Assembly (NCBI GenBank): GCA_013180625.2
Contig: SNVD02006955.1
Coordinates: 1,488,001 to 1,552,000 of the forward strand
Length of the DNA stretch: 64,000 nucleotides
DNA from: Boswellia sacra
Taxonomy: Eukaryota; Streptophyta; Magnoliopsida; Sapindales; Burseraceae
Direction: 5' to 3'
The position numbers were made by a program, and so were the translations under genes. Below the pieces are notes generated by a model. That model saw nothing but the letters and a program-made list of their open reading frames with translations. It made no database searches and was not told where the DNA came from. Position 1 is the first letter of the stretch, and each line of letters opens with the position of its first letter. Shown here piece after piece: positions 48,101 to 60,169 of the stretch.

Positions 48101-51100
48101 TGAGCTCGATAAATTGCTTATAACTGAGATGAAGCTAAAGAGACCAGAAAACTTTATTGTAGCTGCTGGTTTGCAAGGGGAAAAGGGGTCTTTAACATTG
48201 ACTTTTCCTGGTTCACGAGCTATTCTTGAGGTATTTATTTAAACCTTCTTATATGTTGGCATTATTTTCTTATTTTGCTTATTTCAACTTTCCCTGACAC
48301 ATAATCGACATTTCAGCTTTGGAAATCATCATCAGAATTTTGTGCAATGAGGTCACTTACAATGGTATCCCTTGCACAACGTATGCTTAGCCTGTGTCAC
48401 TCCAGTTCAGCAGCTAGCAGGTATTACAAGGTTTTACCTGCTTGAAATCTCTCTATTCTGCTAATCACTTTGCATTGAAACTCCCCATATAATATAGAAT
48501 TAGTTGGGTGGAGCAAAATGGCTTTGAATATTGTGTTGGAAAGGTGTGACATTTCGGCATTCAAAACTTGGTTACTTTTAAATTTTTAGCTGGTATTGAG
48601 GTGTGTGAACAAGTTGTTCTCATTCACAGATGTTATGTTTGGGTCACTTGGCTTTCTCCGTGTACATCAGCTTTTTAATTTTTGTAGGATACAGTTTGTC
48701 CTTTAGTTTTTCTTGGGGCTTCAATGTTAAAAGAGTTTGTTGATACTTTTTTCTCTTTGATTCATTTAAATTGGAGGGAGTTCTAGGTTATACTTGCTGA
48801 TTTGGGATTTTTATTGGTTAACTATTTTTCTGGGGCTGAATGAAGTATCTCCTGTTTAATTTTGTGTTTTCTCAGGCTAATCCTTCTTTAGTGGATTGCT
48901 CGTCTTCCCTTGTATGCTCTTTATCTAATATATTTTATAGTGTCTTATCACAAGAATAAAAAAGAAAAAGATGAAGAAAAGGAGTCCAAACATGGCCTTC
49001 TGGGTGTAAATTTTTGGCCTTCATTTCCTCTTCGGTTCGGAAACTTTTAAGCAGGACTGACTGTAGGGTAAATCTTCACTTACATGTGGATTACAGTGAT
49101 ACCTGAGTGGGTGTTTTCTCAAATTTCATTGTTTTGATGCTAGTATTTCTAAGAATTATGAATCTTCCTCTTTATGGTCATCATTGCTGGAACATATCCC
49201 CTTAATGTGCATTTTATTGACAATGTTGCTGACCATTCATCTGATGGGTATTACTTGCAGCGCGTTAGCGGCCTTCTATACTCGAAATTTTGCTGAAAAG
49301 ATTCCAGATATAAAGCCACCTCTGCTTCAGGTTGCATCTTTTGCTAGTGATTTCTTGTTCTGATTTGATCAAAATTGTAACCATGATTATCACTGCTCTA
49401 TTTTTTGTGATTTAAGTTCTGGTGTGCCTTATTGTTTTCGTATCTAAAATAACATAATTGACAAGTTTTAGGATCTATTAGTTTTGTTACAGTAGTGTTG
49501 TTTCTCTGCTTTACAGCTTTTAGTGAGTTTCTGGCAAGATGAAAGTGAACATGTACGTATGGCTGCACGCTCTCTGTTTCACTGTGCTGCCTCCCGAGCA
49601 ATTCCACTCCCACTTTGTGGTCAAAAAGCACATGGCGATGCAAAACTTGTGAGGTCTCTGTCTGGAACTGGAGTGAATATGCACAATTTTTCAAATATAG
49701 AAGTAACATCGACAAATGGATCAGATTCTGAGTGGTCGACAGAAACACAAGGAATTTCTCAGGTTGAGGAATCTAAAGTACTCACTTGGCTGGAATCATA
49801 TGAAGTGCAAGATTGGATTTCTTGTGTTGGGGGAACAAGTCAAGATGCAATGACATCGCATATCATTGTTGCAGCAGCATTGGCTATTTGGTATCGTAGC
49901 CTTGTAAAACCAACTCTTCCCATGCTGGTTATTCATCCATTAATGAAGTTGGTTATGGCAATGAATGAGAAATATAGTTCCACTGCAGCAGAGCTGCTTG
50001 CAGAAGGTATGGAGAGTACATGGAAGACATGCATTGGTTCTGAAATCCCTCGTCTAGTTGCAGATATATTCTTCCAGATAGAGTGTGTAAGTGGCTCATC
50101 ATTCAACTCAGCTGGAGTTTCTCCAGCTGTACCAGCATCGATTCGGGAGACTTTGGTTGGGACTCTTCTTCCAAGTCTAGCAATGGCTGATATACTAGGT
50201 TTTTTGTCTGTTGTAGAAAGTCAAATCTGGTCTACAGCATCTGATTCACCTGTTCACTTGGTATCTCTCATGACCATCATAAGGGTCGTGCGTGGTTCTC
50301 CAAGAAATTTGGTTCAGTACCTTGAAAAGGTTAGTAGAGCTTGTTTCAGTTGGGCAACAGATTGTCAATCTGTGTTTAAAATAAATTAGAGAAAAATATG
50401 AGAACGCTTAGTTTAAGAAATTCCCATGTTGAATGCCACAGAAGACCTTTGTCTTGCCATTTTTTTTCTCCCTGTAAATACTTGTTTTTAATGAGTTTAC
50501 TTTTTATTGTAGCTATTACTAGTTTTTCACGATGCATTAATTTTTTTTTATCCCCAAAGATTTGATATTCTTTTATTTTTCCATGTGTTTTTCAGTGAAA
50601 AAAATTTTATCTTTGCATTGCAGTTGTTCATGATGCCTTGAAATATTTTAAGTCACGTTTTATCTTTTATCTTTATTGACATTTCGACAGATTTGCAGGT
50701 GGTTAACTTCATTTTACAAACTATGGACCCTGGAAATGCAGTCATGCGCAGAACCTGCCTTCAAACTTCATTGACAGCATTAAAGGAAGTTGTACGTGTA
50801 TTCCCTATGGTAGCTTTGAACGACACATCAACTAAATTGGCTGTTGGGGATGCAGTTGGAGAGATTAAGAATGCTAGCATTTGTGTATATGATGTGCAAA
50901 GGTAGCGAAAGATCAACTTTAGAACTGAGTTTGGTAAAACACTGAATTGTTGAATTATTATGATTGTCTTGCTTTTTATTTCATCTCCTGTTTTGAGACA
51001 ACCAGAGACGTGTATTTCTTCGACTAAGTGGCCTTTGATTCCCAATGTAGTGTGACGAAATTAAAGGTTTTGGATGCAAGTGGACCTCCTGGGCTTCCAA

Positions 51101-51932
51101 GTTTGCTTGCAGGAGCATCGGAAACAGTTGTAACATCAGCAATTTCAGCCCTGAGCTTTTCCCCAGATGGAGAGGTACATCTAATTAGTTTAAGGCCCCA
51201 TAAACACCAATATGTAATCTATGTTCTGTTTGCTGGTGCCGTGAACTACCTTCATTTTATCATTTCATGTTTATGTGCAATCAGCAATTTACTTGACAGT
51301 TCTACTGTCATAGGCTTTAATTCTGGCAAAATTGTTATATTATTGTTGTACCTTATGGAATCCTTAAGTTCATACCATGTTGTCAATTAAGAATCAAGTT
51401 AACTTTTGCATGTTACATTTTTCATGGATGGATAGTGGGTGAAATTAACTGTGAATATCATTTAAAAGGGTTCAACTTCCAATGTGTCTGACAAATTGCA
51501 GGGACTGGTCGCTTTTTCTGAGCATGGTTTGATGATCAGGTGGTGGTCATTGGGATCTGTATGGTGGGAGAAACTGAGCCGAAACTTGGCTCCCGTTCAA
51601 TGTACCAAACTGATATTTGTCCCACCATGGGAGGGATTTTCACCTAATTCTTCTAGGTCTAGCATAATGGCCAGCATAATGGGACATGATAAAGAGGCCA
51701 AGCTGCAGGTAATTTTCTTCTTTTGAGAATTTTGTAGACATCAAATATTTACTGCATCCTAATATAACATCTTCTTTTACCTTTGTAGGAGAATGCTAGG
51801 AATTTGAGTTATACAGACAGTTTGAAATCGTCTATTCATAACCTTGACCTCTCTTACCGGTTGGAATGGGTTGGTCAACGTAGGATACTTCTTACAAGGC
51901 ATGGTCTTGAAGTAGGTACTTTCCAATTATAA
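45190..51932 (+). CDS. WDR7 / rabconnectin-3 beta-like WD40 repeat protein
   Basis: Nine exons encode 1508 aa: 45190-45351, 45531-48230, 48317-48420, 49261-49330, 49517-50329, 50699-50901, 51051-51174, 51502-51708, 51789-51932. The N-terminus starts a WD40 propeller (YTGGSDGSILWW, residues 32-43; CGHAAPIADL; ACTDGGLCVWSRSSGHC). A second set follows at roughly 565-690 (FSGHTGAVLCLAAH, VSGSMDCTIRIWDLSTGN, LYIWDVKTGARERVLRG). The middle is helical, and a last WD-like segment (ALSFSPDGE, GLVAFSEHGLMIRWW) precedes the terminus HGLEVGTFQL. In animals and yeast the related proteins regulate assembly and activity of the vacuolar H+-ATPase; the plant protein is inferred to work at endomembranes in the same way. 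Exon 2 alone is 2.7 kb. The stop at 51932 follows the conserved end, so transcript sequence beyond it is read as 3' UTR. Confidence 0.9.
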
Positions 51933-54514
51933 GCATTATGTCATGCGGATTCGTACAGGCGGTTATCTTCTTAAGGTTTCAAATTAAAAGGTCTTAGAAG
52001 AGTTTCATGGTTCCAGTTGTAGTTTTCTCAAATGAATATTTGTTTCTCTAGCTAGACAGGTTACACTGCTTTATACTGAATAGTACATAGTAGCTTGGCT
52101 CCTTTGCTTTTTATCTTCACGTTGAAGCCTTCTGTCTGCAACGCTAGTTTTGTAGAATGGTGAGAAGTGTTATACTTGCAGCATGAATAATTCTACGTCA
52201 GGGCTTGCTAGTAGATATTTGTGCAGGCAATAATGTAACCATTCAATTAACCTTGGTTGGAGGGGAATCGGATTGCCAGGTCCTATACAATTAGTGTTTC
52301 TGGATGATTTTGTTTCTGTAGGTTGCTAAATGAATGAGAATGAACGTGGTCATCATCTTTCTGATTTCACTGTAATAGCCTTTTAGGTTCTGTGTTGCCT
52401 GAAGAACACATCAGACGGGAAATTTCTGCTCTGCGAAAAAGTTCAAAGTTTATGTTTGTTACAAGGTACAAATGGTGGATCCATTTTTGTCCTTACTTTG
52501 TATGAATAATTCCTTATGAATTAAAATTTTTCCATGTTTATAAACGCATTGTCAAGTCATCTCTTGATATGCTATGCGCATGTGTTTTCTTATTTGTAAT
52601 TATTTTCTGGAGCATTGATGTCACTTACAGTCCTTTAATGCTCTGTTTATCCTTGATCTCACTCACGCCTTCGCTGATCTAGAATCTTACATTTGAAATT
52701 TGCTTTTCCATAACATGGACTGAGGTTGGTTGAGACCAAACAAACTTGTAAAATGCGTTGGTCCCTACTTTACAGCATTATGGCGTTTATGCTGATACAC
52801 TGTGTTCTATTCAGGAATTTGAATTTGCAGTATGCTTGCAGATAATTCAAGTGCATGTTTACCATCCTCTGCGGGTAAGCCAATGTTCGGACTTACTAGC
52901 AACCAAGTTAGTGTTAATATAATATCATCACTTGGGAATTGGGCTCTTTTCAAAATCTTAGGTACCCGATTTGCCAAAGACCCAATACTGTTTAGTAAAT
53001 AGGACATCTAATCATCAAGCAAATGAAGCAACTCAATACGTGCGAACCACTTTGGACAAAATTTACGTGCAATCAATTTACATGTTGAGGATGTCATGTT
53101 ATAATAAATGCGTGTATAGACTGTCATATGATGTTGTATGTGGTTCCAAACGGTTTGTTACCAAATAAAAGCTAAGGGTGTACAAGGAAGAAAATGTATA
53201 ATGATAAAAAAGAAACCAATGTAAAGCTATGAACTACATTTGCTTTTCATATACCAGGACGTTGTAACATGCGCACATGACATCAGGAATTCATTCTCAA
53301 ATGAACCTAACTAAACCTAACCCAGGTTGCCCATAAGGGAGTTGGGTTGTGACGAAAGAGATGTCATTTCTTCTATTCATTCATTCTCTGTCAAAAAGTT
53401 GACTAATTATTTTCATCAATGGATATACTTCCCCATGGAAATGGGATGTGATCTTGAAGAAGGTTTATAAATATCACCATTTTTAAAGCTTTAGCATGTG
53501 AAACCAAAGTACCGATTCAGTATTCCTTTCAAAAGTTCAAATTCTTAGGATTGAAGTTCAGAAGCAAAAACAAAAGGTCCAAGCATCTTTTATATATAAC
53601 ATTTATTTGTTTTCCGCGGCCAGGAGCCGGCATCTTGCATATGCTTTTGTGACTTGTAGGGGCCTTTAGGCAATAAGTGAAGAAAACACAAATGGTTGTT
53701 GCCACAAATATAGGATTTTGAGTGAAAGTTGGAACAACCATGGAACAACCACTTGCGGACTAGGTTTCCATGATAAACAGTTAAACACTAATGTTATAAA
53801 TATTTTTTTTTCCCAAAGATTCGTCACATAATTATTTGTCCAAAGAAAGACGATCCTCAATAATTCATAATAGCTATCCTCAAAGTCTTTCTTTGAGTGT
53901 TCCTTCGAAGCATTAAATCAAATCAAATCGTCATATAATTCATGAGAGTTATCCTGTATTTTTGAACAATCGCACTAGAAAGGGATATATAACTACAATT
54001 TTTGTCCCCATCTTTTCACTAGATCGATCGTGATCAATCCCTTATTTAGAAATCAAATAACAATATACATATTTCAAAAAAAAAAATAAGATAAGATAAC
54101 ACATAGAAAATTAATCTTAAGAATGTTAGGATGTGGATATAGAGTTGCAAAAGAATGGTACAAAGAGAAAATGATGGTAGTAATAGCTAATGACGTTGAG
54201 GAATGAGGAGTGGGTGTTAGCATGTGCATGCATCTTGCATCTTTGATCAATATAATGTCTGTGACTCAACTTATTTTGACTTTTCAGCAATTTTACAACT
54301 CATATGACCCTTCACGCAATGCCCATTACGGCACCCCATGTCACCTTCATTCAAAAATTCTCAAACTCTCCCAAAAGTATTTTCAAATGACTTGAAAAGC
54401 ATTTAAATTTAATTCAACCTATATCAACATATAATAACAGAAAGAAATCTTGCATACATGATAATCATTAATGTAATAATGATCACAACCAAGGGCATTT
54501 CTTACATACAGGCT
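51933..54514. other. Spacer between the WDR7-like gene and the endoglucanase
   Basis: The first part may be a long or spliced 3' UTR: coding-like short blocks such as 52387-52466 and 52833-52905 lie between splice-like sites, but none extends the conserved C-terminus. No separate gene is supported. Confidence 0.4.
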
Positions 54515-54523
54515 CTATAAATA
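54514..54523 (+). promoter_or_regulatory. TATA box of the endoglucanase gene
   Basis: TCTATAAATA. A start of transcription about 30 bp downstream would fall near 54545, beyond the ATG at 54537. This favours the second ATG (54573) as the true start. Confidence 0.6.
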
Positions 54524-54572
54524 CCAACCAGCACAAATGAATAAATACCTATTGATAGTTAAAAAATTAATT

Positions 54573-57148
54573 ATGGGACGCCGTGAAGCTATTGGGGTAG
54601 GGTTCTGGGGTGTGGTCTTCTTGTGTGTCTTGGCCAGTCACAGTGCTGTGCTAGGCATAGGAGATGAAGGGTTGTGCTCCCCGTCTTTTGATTATAAAGA
54701 TGCAATTGGCAAAGCAATCTTATTCTTTGAAGGGCAACGATCAGGGAAGTTGCCATCAACTCAAAGAGTGAAGTGGAGGAGACACTCTGCACTGTCTGAT
54801 GGCAAGCCTGATAATGTATTATTTCAACTGTTTAAGTGTATTATATTATCTCATGAAACACAGTTTAATGAATCTTGTTTAACACTTGTATAAACTAGTA
54901 ATTAAATTAATTATTCGGTACTTCAGCCCAAATGTAAATTAAGGATCGATATTAGTTAAGTAGGATTAGTTCTTGCTTTGGCAGGTAAATTTGATAGGAG
55001 GTTACTATGATGCCGGTGACAATATCAAGTTTGGATGGCCAATGGCATTTACTGTCAGCTTGTTGAGTTGGACCGCCGTTGAGTATCAAAGAGAGATCTC
55101 CTCAGTCAATCAGCTTGACTACATACATAACGCGATTCGCTGGGGCTCAGACTTCATATTGCAAGCTCACACTTCGCCCACCACATTATATACTCAGGTG
55201 TCCTCTCTCTTTCAAGTAGATATGCTTAGAACATCTAATATTTAGGTTCAGTGCTAATTACTCAATAATTTGGGTTGCATGGAACACTTCCACATTTTAA
55301 GGATGAGTTTAAACGATGCCCTTGAAAACTATTATGAGTTATTTGAATAACATGCAATCTTAGAGGCTAGTCGAGTTGGTTTTATTGCATAGGAAGAAAT
55401 TAGAAAAAAAATAAGGATTAAAAAGGAAAAAAAAATTGATAAGACCATGTAACAAAACTGGCGTCAGGATCACATTCGAGGTATGAAATTTAAAGTGAGT
55501 TTCATATGTAGGTGGGAGATGGAAATGCGGATCACCAGTGTTGGGAGCGGCCTGAAGACATGGACACCCCTCGGACACTCTACAAGATAACTTCTGACTC
55601 ACCAGGCACCGAGGCAGCGGCTGAGGCTGCAGCTGCTCTTTCTGCTGCTTCAATTGTCTTCAAAGGAGTTGATTCCAACTACTCTTCGAGGCTATTAAGT
55701 CATTCAAAAGCAGTACATACACTCGCTATTTAGTTTCACTTATGCCCAGCAAATTTTATATGTATTATATATACAAGTTTGATTTCTGACACATTCGAGT
55801 TTGTTCAACAGCTGTTTGAATTTGCGGACAAGTATAGGGGATCTTACAAGGATTCTTGCCCTTTCTACTGCTCTTACTCAGGCTTTCAGGTGAAAAACAT
55901 AGGAAATGAAACATTAAGATGGAATATTTTAATGGATCGTTTGCTTCTAACCTGTTGTTCGCTATAATATTCTTACTATATTTCTGATATCTAATTAAGG
56001 ATGAATTATTATGGGCTGCGGCTTGGCGATACAAAGCAAGTGGAGATAACAGGTACTTGAATTATGTAATAAGCAACCAAGGATGGAGTCAGGCGGTGTC
56101 TGAGTTTAGTTGGGACAACAAATTCGCTGGAGCTCAGATGTTACTTGCGAAGGTAAAGTAATCAACTTACAATCTTACGATTCTTAAGAGAACAGGAAAA
56201 GTATCCAAGTAACAAATTTCTGTTCAGGAATTTTACAGTGGGAACAGCAATTTGTCTAGGTTTAAGACCGACATCGAGTCATTTGTATGTGCATTGATGC
56301 CGGGAAGCAGTTCTCTGCAGATTAAAACAACTCCTGGTGCACCTCCCATTATTATATCAAATAAATTATATCTACGTTTCCGTTTCTTTTGCATAAATAA
56401 GATGAAAAAATATTAATTTTTTGGCATATTTGTAATTGTAGGTGGGCTGCTATATGTTAGAGATAGTAGTAATTTACAGTATGTTACAAGCTCTTCCATG
56501 GTGCTATTTTTCTACTCCAAAACCTTGAATGCAGCTCGTATTGAAGGAGTCCAATGTGGCAATGTGCATTTATCTGCCTCTAAAATCAGTGCCTTTGCGA
56601 AATCACAGGTCGATGTAACTTCTCTGTTAAAGAACTATCCAAAACAAAATGGATGAATTTTGTAATATTGCTTATTGAAATATCTTAATTTGTAGCTCCA
56701 GTCAAGTTAATTAAGAGTTAATTCCAGAACAAGCATGCGGACCATTTATATCTTTAAATTTGCTTTACAGGTGGATTACATACTGGGAAACAACCCCATG
56801 AAGATGTCATATATGGCAGGCTTTGGCACCAAATTCCCCTTGCAGGTACACCACAGAGGTGCATCCATTCCCTCAGTTCAAGTTCTCCCGGAAAAAGTAG
56901 GATGCAATGATGGCTACTCAAACTTTTACTCAGCTAAAAAACCAAACCCAAATGTACATGTGGGTGCAATTGTTGGTGGACCTGATTCAAATGACCAGTT
57001 CAATGATGCGAGAACAGACTACTCCCACGCTGAACCCACCACTTACATGAATGCTGCTTTTGTGGGTTCTGTTGCTGCTTTGCTTGCTCAAACCGAACAA
57101 GAAAGTTTGCAATTCTCGAGGATTAATATATCTGTGAATACTGTTTAA
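54573..57148 (+). CDS. Secreted endo-1,4-beta-glucanase, glycoside hydrolase family 9
   Basis: Eight exons encode 513 aa: 54573-54815, 54985-55197, 55512-55712, 55812-55889, 56000-56152, 56228-56336, 56442-56608, 56771-57148. The N-terminus [20 protein letters not shown] is a signal peptide. GH9 landmarks: YYDAGDN with Asp90 and Asp93 (base and helper), [56 protein letters not shown](MKMSYM), HHRGAS (415-420), and [16 protein letters not shown] with Asp467 and the proton donor Glu476. There is no transmembrane anchor and no C-terminal carbohydrate-binding module, so it is a class B (secreted, catalytic domain only) enzyme. It hydrolyses beta-1,4-glucan in the cell wall during growth, abscission or ripening. 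Start: an upstream in-frame ATG (54537) lies too close to the TATA box. All key residues are present. Confidence 0.95.
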
Positions 57149-58690
57149 ATAGATGCATTATAAATACAAATCGTTAGTATGTATTAATAAAAACCCAATC
57201 ATGATGGGGTGATACCAGGTGTAAACTTCTGCTAACTAACTAGCTAGCCCGGGTTATGCATCTAAAGAATGAAGTGATGTATGATTTGCATCAAGTTATA
57301 ACTATGTTGGAATTCATATTAAAAATTATATTTGAAGAAATAAATTAATTTATTGTTGCATTGAACTATTGAAGTGAAGATATTTGCGGCGTGGTAGACT
57401 GGTAGTCTTTGACAAAGATCAAAACCGGTGCAAAGAAACCACTATAACACAATTAAAATTTCACAAATATACTATTAGAGAATACATACTCAATTTTAAT
57501 CTGCATCTACAAACTTAGGTTTTAGAAAAAGTAATAAATTTAATATAGTATGAGAGTCGTTATGACCAATCGATCGCAGGTCGGTTGAGGCACATGAGGT
57601 TCATGCACGTGAGGGGGTGTATTAGAGAATATACTTAAGTTAATCCCACATCTACAAGTTTAAACTTAAAAAAAAAATGACAAAATTAAAATATAATTTC
57701 CTTTAAGAATAATACTACATCCACAACCAAATCCTACAACCAATTATTTACAATATGAGTTGGCAAAATTTTACTGGACATATAACTTCTCTCTTTTTCA
57801 TTTTTTGTTTTGTCCTCATCCAATGAATTTTTTCTACCTCAGGTTGTGAGATTTGATTACAGTTGTAGTATTGTCCTTCCTTTAATTCCATTGCAATTTT
57901 AAAGTCACAATTTCTTTCATTTTTGTCGACGGAGAAATGTTTAGCAGTGATCCCACGAAATCAATCTTTAAAAGATCTTATTTCTTCATACATTTTTGAC
58001 AAGTTAATTTTTAAATGCTTCCAAGTTTGTCTTCTTGTATATACAAATAAATAAAATAAAACTTCGGATGTTTTACACTAATAATTCTTAATTGATATTA
58101 CTGATACATTTAAGAGGAATGATTTTCCATTTTATTCTAAAATAAAGTCGAATATAACGCAGTTTGAAAGGCTATGAATTTAATGATGGCAAGAAATATA
58201 CGTGTAGCTTACTGCATAAACGCCTATTAATTAAATTAGGTTGATAACTAAGCTTATCCAGTTCACAAATTAACAATTAAATATGAGTAGCTGTCGTTTT
58301 TGCTTACGGTTAGGGAGTGGCGGAGTAGGCATGCTACACCCAAAAAAAAAAAAATCCAAGTTGATTTTGTATAATTGCAGCATTAATTATTATTTGAGAC
58401 AAATTGATTAACAATAAAACCGCCTACTGTCAGCATTTGAAAAACTGGCCAACTTGAACCGACTTTCTTGACATTCACTATAAAATTTTGCCTAACATAC
58501 AAGAAACATAATTGTGAAGAAGATAGATTATACAATTAAATTCTAAGAAAATTAAACTAATTAATATCTCTCTCTGTCTCTCTTTTGCATTGAGAAATTA
58601 ATTAGAACAATTTGACCTAACATTACACAACTTTCCACTTATGGTTGCGGGAGAAAGATTCATCAATGTACCAGTAGGACCAAGGTTACT
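57149..58690. other. Convergent intergenic region between endoglucanase and WRKY29
   Basis: Both flanking genes end here, so it holds two 3' UTRs. It also has a MITE at 57707-57876 and AT-rich filler. No gene seen. Confidence 0.5.
57707..57876. mobile_element. MULE-type MITE (family 2, copy 2)
   Basis: 170 bp between perfect 9-bp target duplications TTCCTTTAA (57698-57706, 57877-57885). Termini are GAATAATACTACATCCACAA (left) and GGACAATACTACAACTGTAA (right, reverse complemented), followed by shared CAAATCYTACAACC / CAAATCTCACAACC. Resembles the copy at 19262-19459. Non-coding. Confidence 0.85.
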
Positions 58691-59906
58691 TTATCGGGAA
58701 AATGCATCTGAAAATTGATCTAATAAAAGTCCTTCCAAATCCTCAAAGCTTGGAAACAAGTCATCACTAAATACCAAATCGGGCATGTTGAGAATTTCAT
58801 TATTTTCTTCTGATCCGTCTTCAGATACGTGTTCCTGATCTTCTTTTTTCACGCTTTCTTGGTGCGCAAACTCGTCTTCAATGGACGTAACTGAAGGGGT
58901 TTTTGGAGAAACAACGGTTTGTTGATCTGTGATTGGCTCATTCATGACAGGAACTCTTCGTATCGAGGACTTGTTGCGGGTGCTTCCGGCGAGTGAGCTT
59001 CGCCGTGTTGGGTGGGTGTGGTTGTGCTCAGCGCTGTAGGTTATAATAAATATTTCCGGATCGGTACTGCTTCGTTCCACTTGTTTTCTTGCTAAACATC
59101 CTTTGGAGGTGCTGCACCTGTAATAGCTCCTGCATGTTCCGTCGTTTAATTAATACAAGCAACAAAACCGAGTCAAAGACTAAAGAGAGCACCTTCCAAG
59201 ATTTACTATGTTACTTATGATTAATTACTTCCAGCTAGGTCTTGTATATGTTCAAATCTCACTTGGACGATTACAATATTCATAGCCAAAAGATTAAGCA
59301 TTTTAAAACTTTAATTACCTTGGATAGGGTGATCCTTTAATGGGTTTCTGCCCGTATTTTCTCCAAGCCCACATATCAGACGACAGACCATCTGCTCCGA
59401 CTTGTTTCACCACTCTTTTCTGTTGATTCTTTCTGCAGGAACAAAAGGATTAACTTATGTAATTTTTATGATTTTGATACACCCTTAAAGCTCAAAATAT
59501 TCAATTAATTCTAACATATATATATATAAAGTAAATTAACATGAATATAATAGACTAACCCTCGTTTCAGTTTGGCTGCGTTATCAGTTCTCCTAACAGA
59601 ACCAGAAACAGGCTGCTGCTCCTGCTGCTTTTTTCTCAATTTCTTCGGCTTTTTGACCTCTACGGGAACAGATATGGAACTGGTGAGAATGGTTTGTGGA
59701 TAGAAGGGCTTGTAAAGTTCCTCAAGTTCATTTAAAATTGTTGTGCTTTCACAGATATCGGGAAATTTGAAGGGTACATCTTGTTGAAGACTCGACGGAG
59801 CAAAACAAGATTGTGGGTTGCTCATAATAGAAGTGGAGGCGTCATGACCGTCGCAGCCTCTCACAATTGCTTGCAAATCCCAGTCCATGCATACAAACTC
59901 GCTCAT
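58691..59906 (-). CDS. WRKY29: WRKY transcription factor, group IIe (WRKY29/22-like)
   Basis: Three exons on the minus strand, 59906-59560, 59432-59319 and 59129-58691, encode 299 aa. The WRKY domain has [18 protein letters not shown] at 137-154 and the zinc ligands C159-X5-C165-X23-H189-X-H191, the group II pattern. The intron within the Arg154 codon (AG|G) is the conserved R-type position. [10 protein letters not shown] and [18 protein letters not shown] are group IIe signatures, and the N-terminal DLQAIVRG plus [15 protein letters not shown] match WRKY29. A basic run ([10 protein letters not shown]) before the domain is a likely nuclear signal; the C-terminus is acidic, as in activation domains. 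Arabidopsis WRKY29 acts downstream of the FLS2 MAP-kinase cascade. A second in-frame ATG at 59888 is an alternative start. W-boxes upstream suggest self- or cross-regulation. Confidence 0.94.
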
Positions 59907-60036
59907 CGGGAACCTATTAGCTGTAGAGAAATGGACAGACTGCTGAGAGTGAGAGAAGAGAAGAAAAGTTTAGCTATTCTATGTTTAGATTCTCGGAGAA
60001 GGCAAAGAACTATGAAGAGATATTCATGGCAGGCTT

Positions 60037-60048
60037 TATTTATATATT
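60037..60048 (-). promoter_or_regulatory. TATA box of WRKY29
   Basis: On the minus strand the sequence reads AATATATAAATAAA, about 135 bp upstream of the ATG, with a nearby CCAAT at the same side. Position fits a leader of roughly 100 nt. Confidence 0.55.
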
Positions 60049-60139
60049 GGAGAGAGCAATTGGTCTATTATTAACTGTTCTGAAAACTGCTGTTTTGAAG
60101 TCTCATTCTTCCTTCTAAGCCACACTTATATCTCCATTT

Positions 60140-60166
60140 CGGTTGACTTTTCAAAAAAGTCAACCG
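60140..60166. promoter_or_regulatory. Perfect W-box palindrome in the WRKY29 promoter
   Basis: CGGTTGACTTTT, spacer CAA, then AAAAGTCAACCG: 12-bp arms that are exact reverse complements. Each arm carries the W-box core TTGAC(T), so two WRKY sites face each other about 235-260 bp upstream of the ATG and about 95 bp upstream of the TATA box. Binding is inferred from the motif. Confidence 0.7.
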
Positions 60167-60169
60167 TAC

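Noticed and set aside
52387..53007. Possible extra 3' exons of the WDR7-like gene
   Set aside because: The gene already ends with the conserved HGLEVGTFQL terminus and a stop at 51932. Downstream coding-like blocks do not extend it convincingly and may be spliced 3' UTR.
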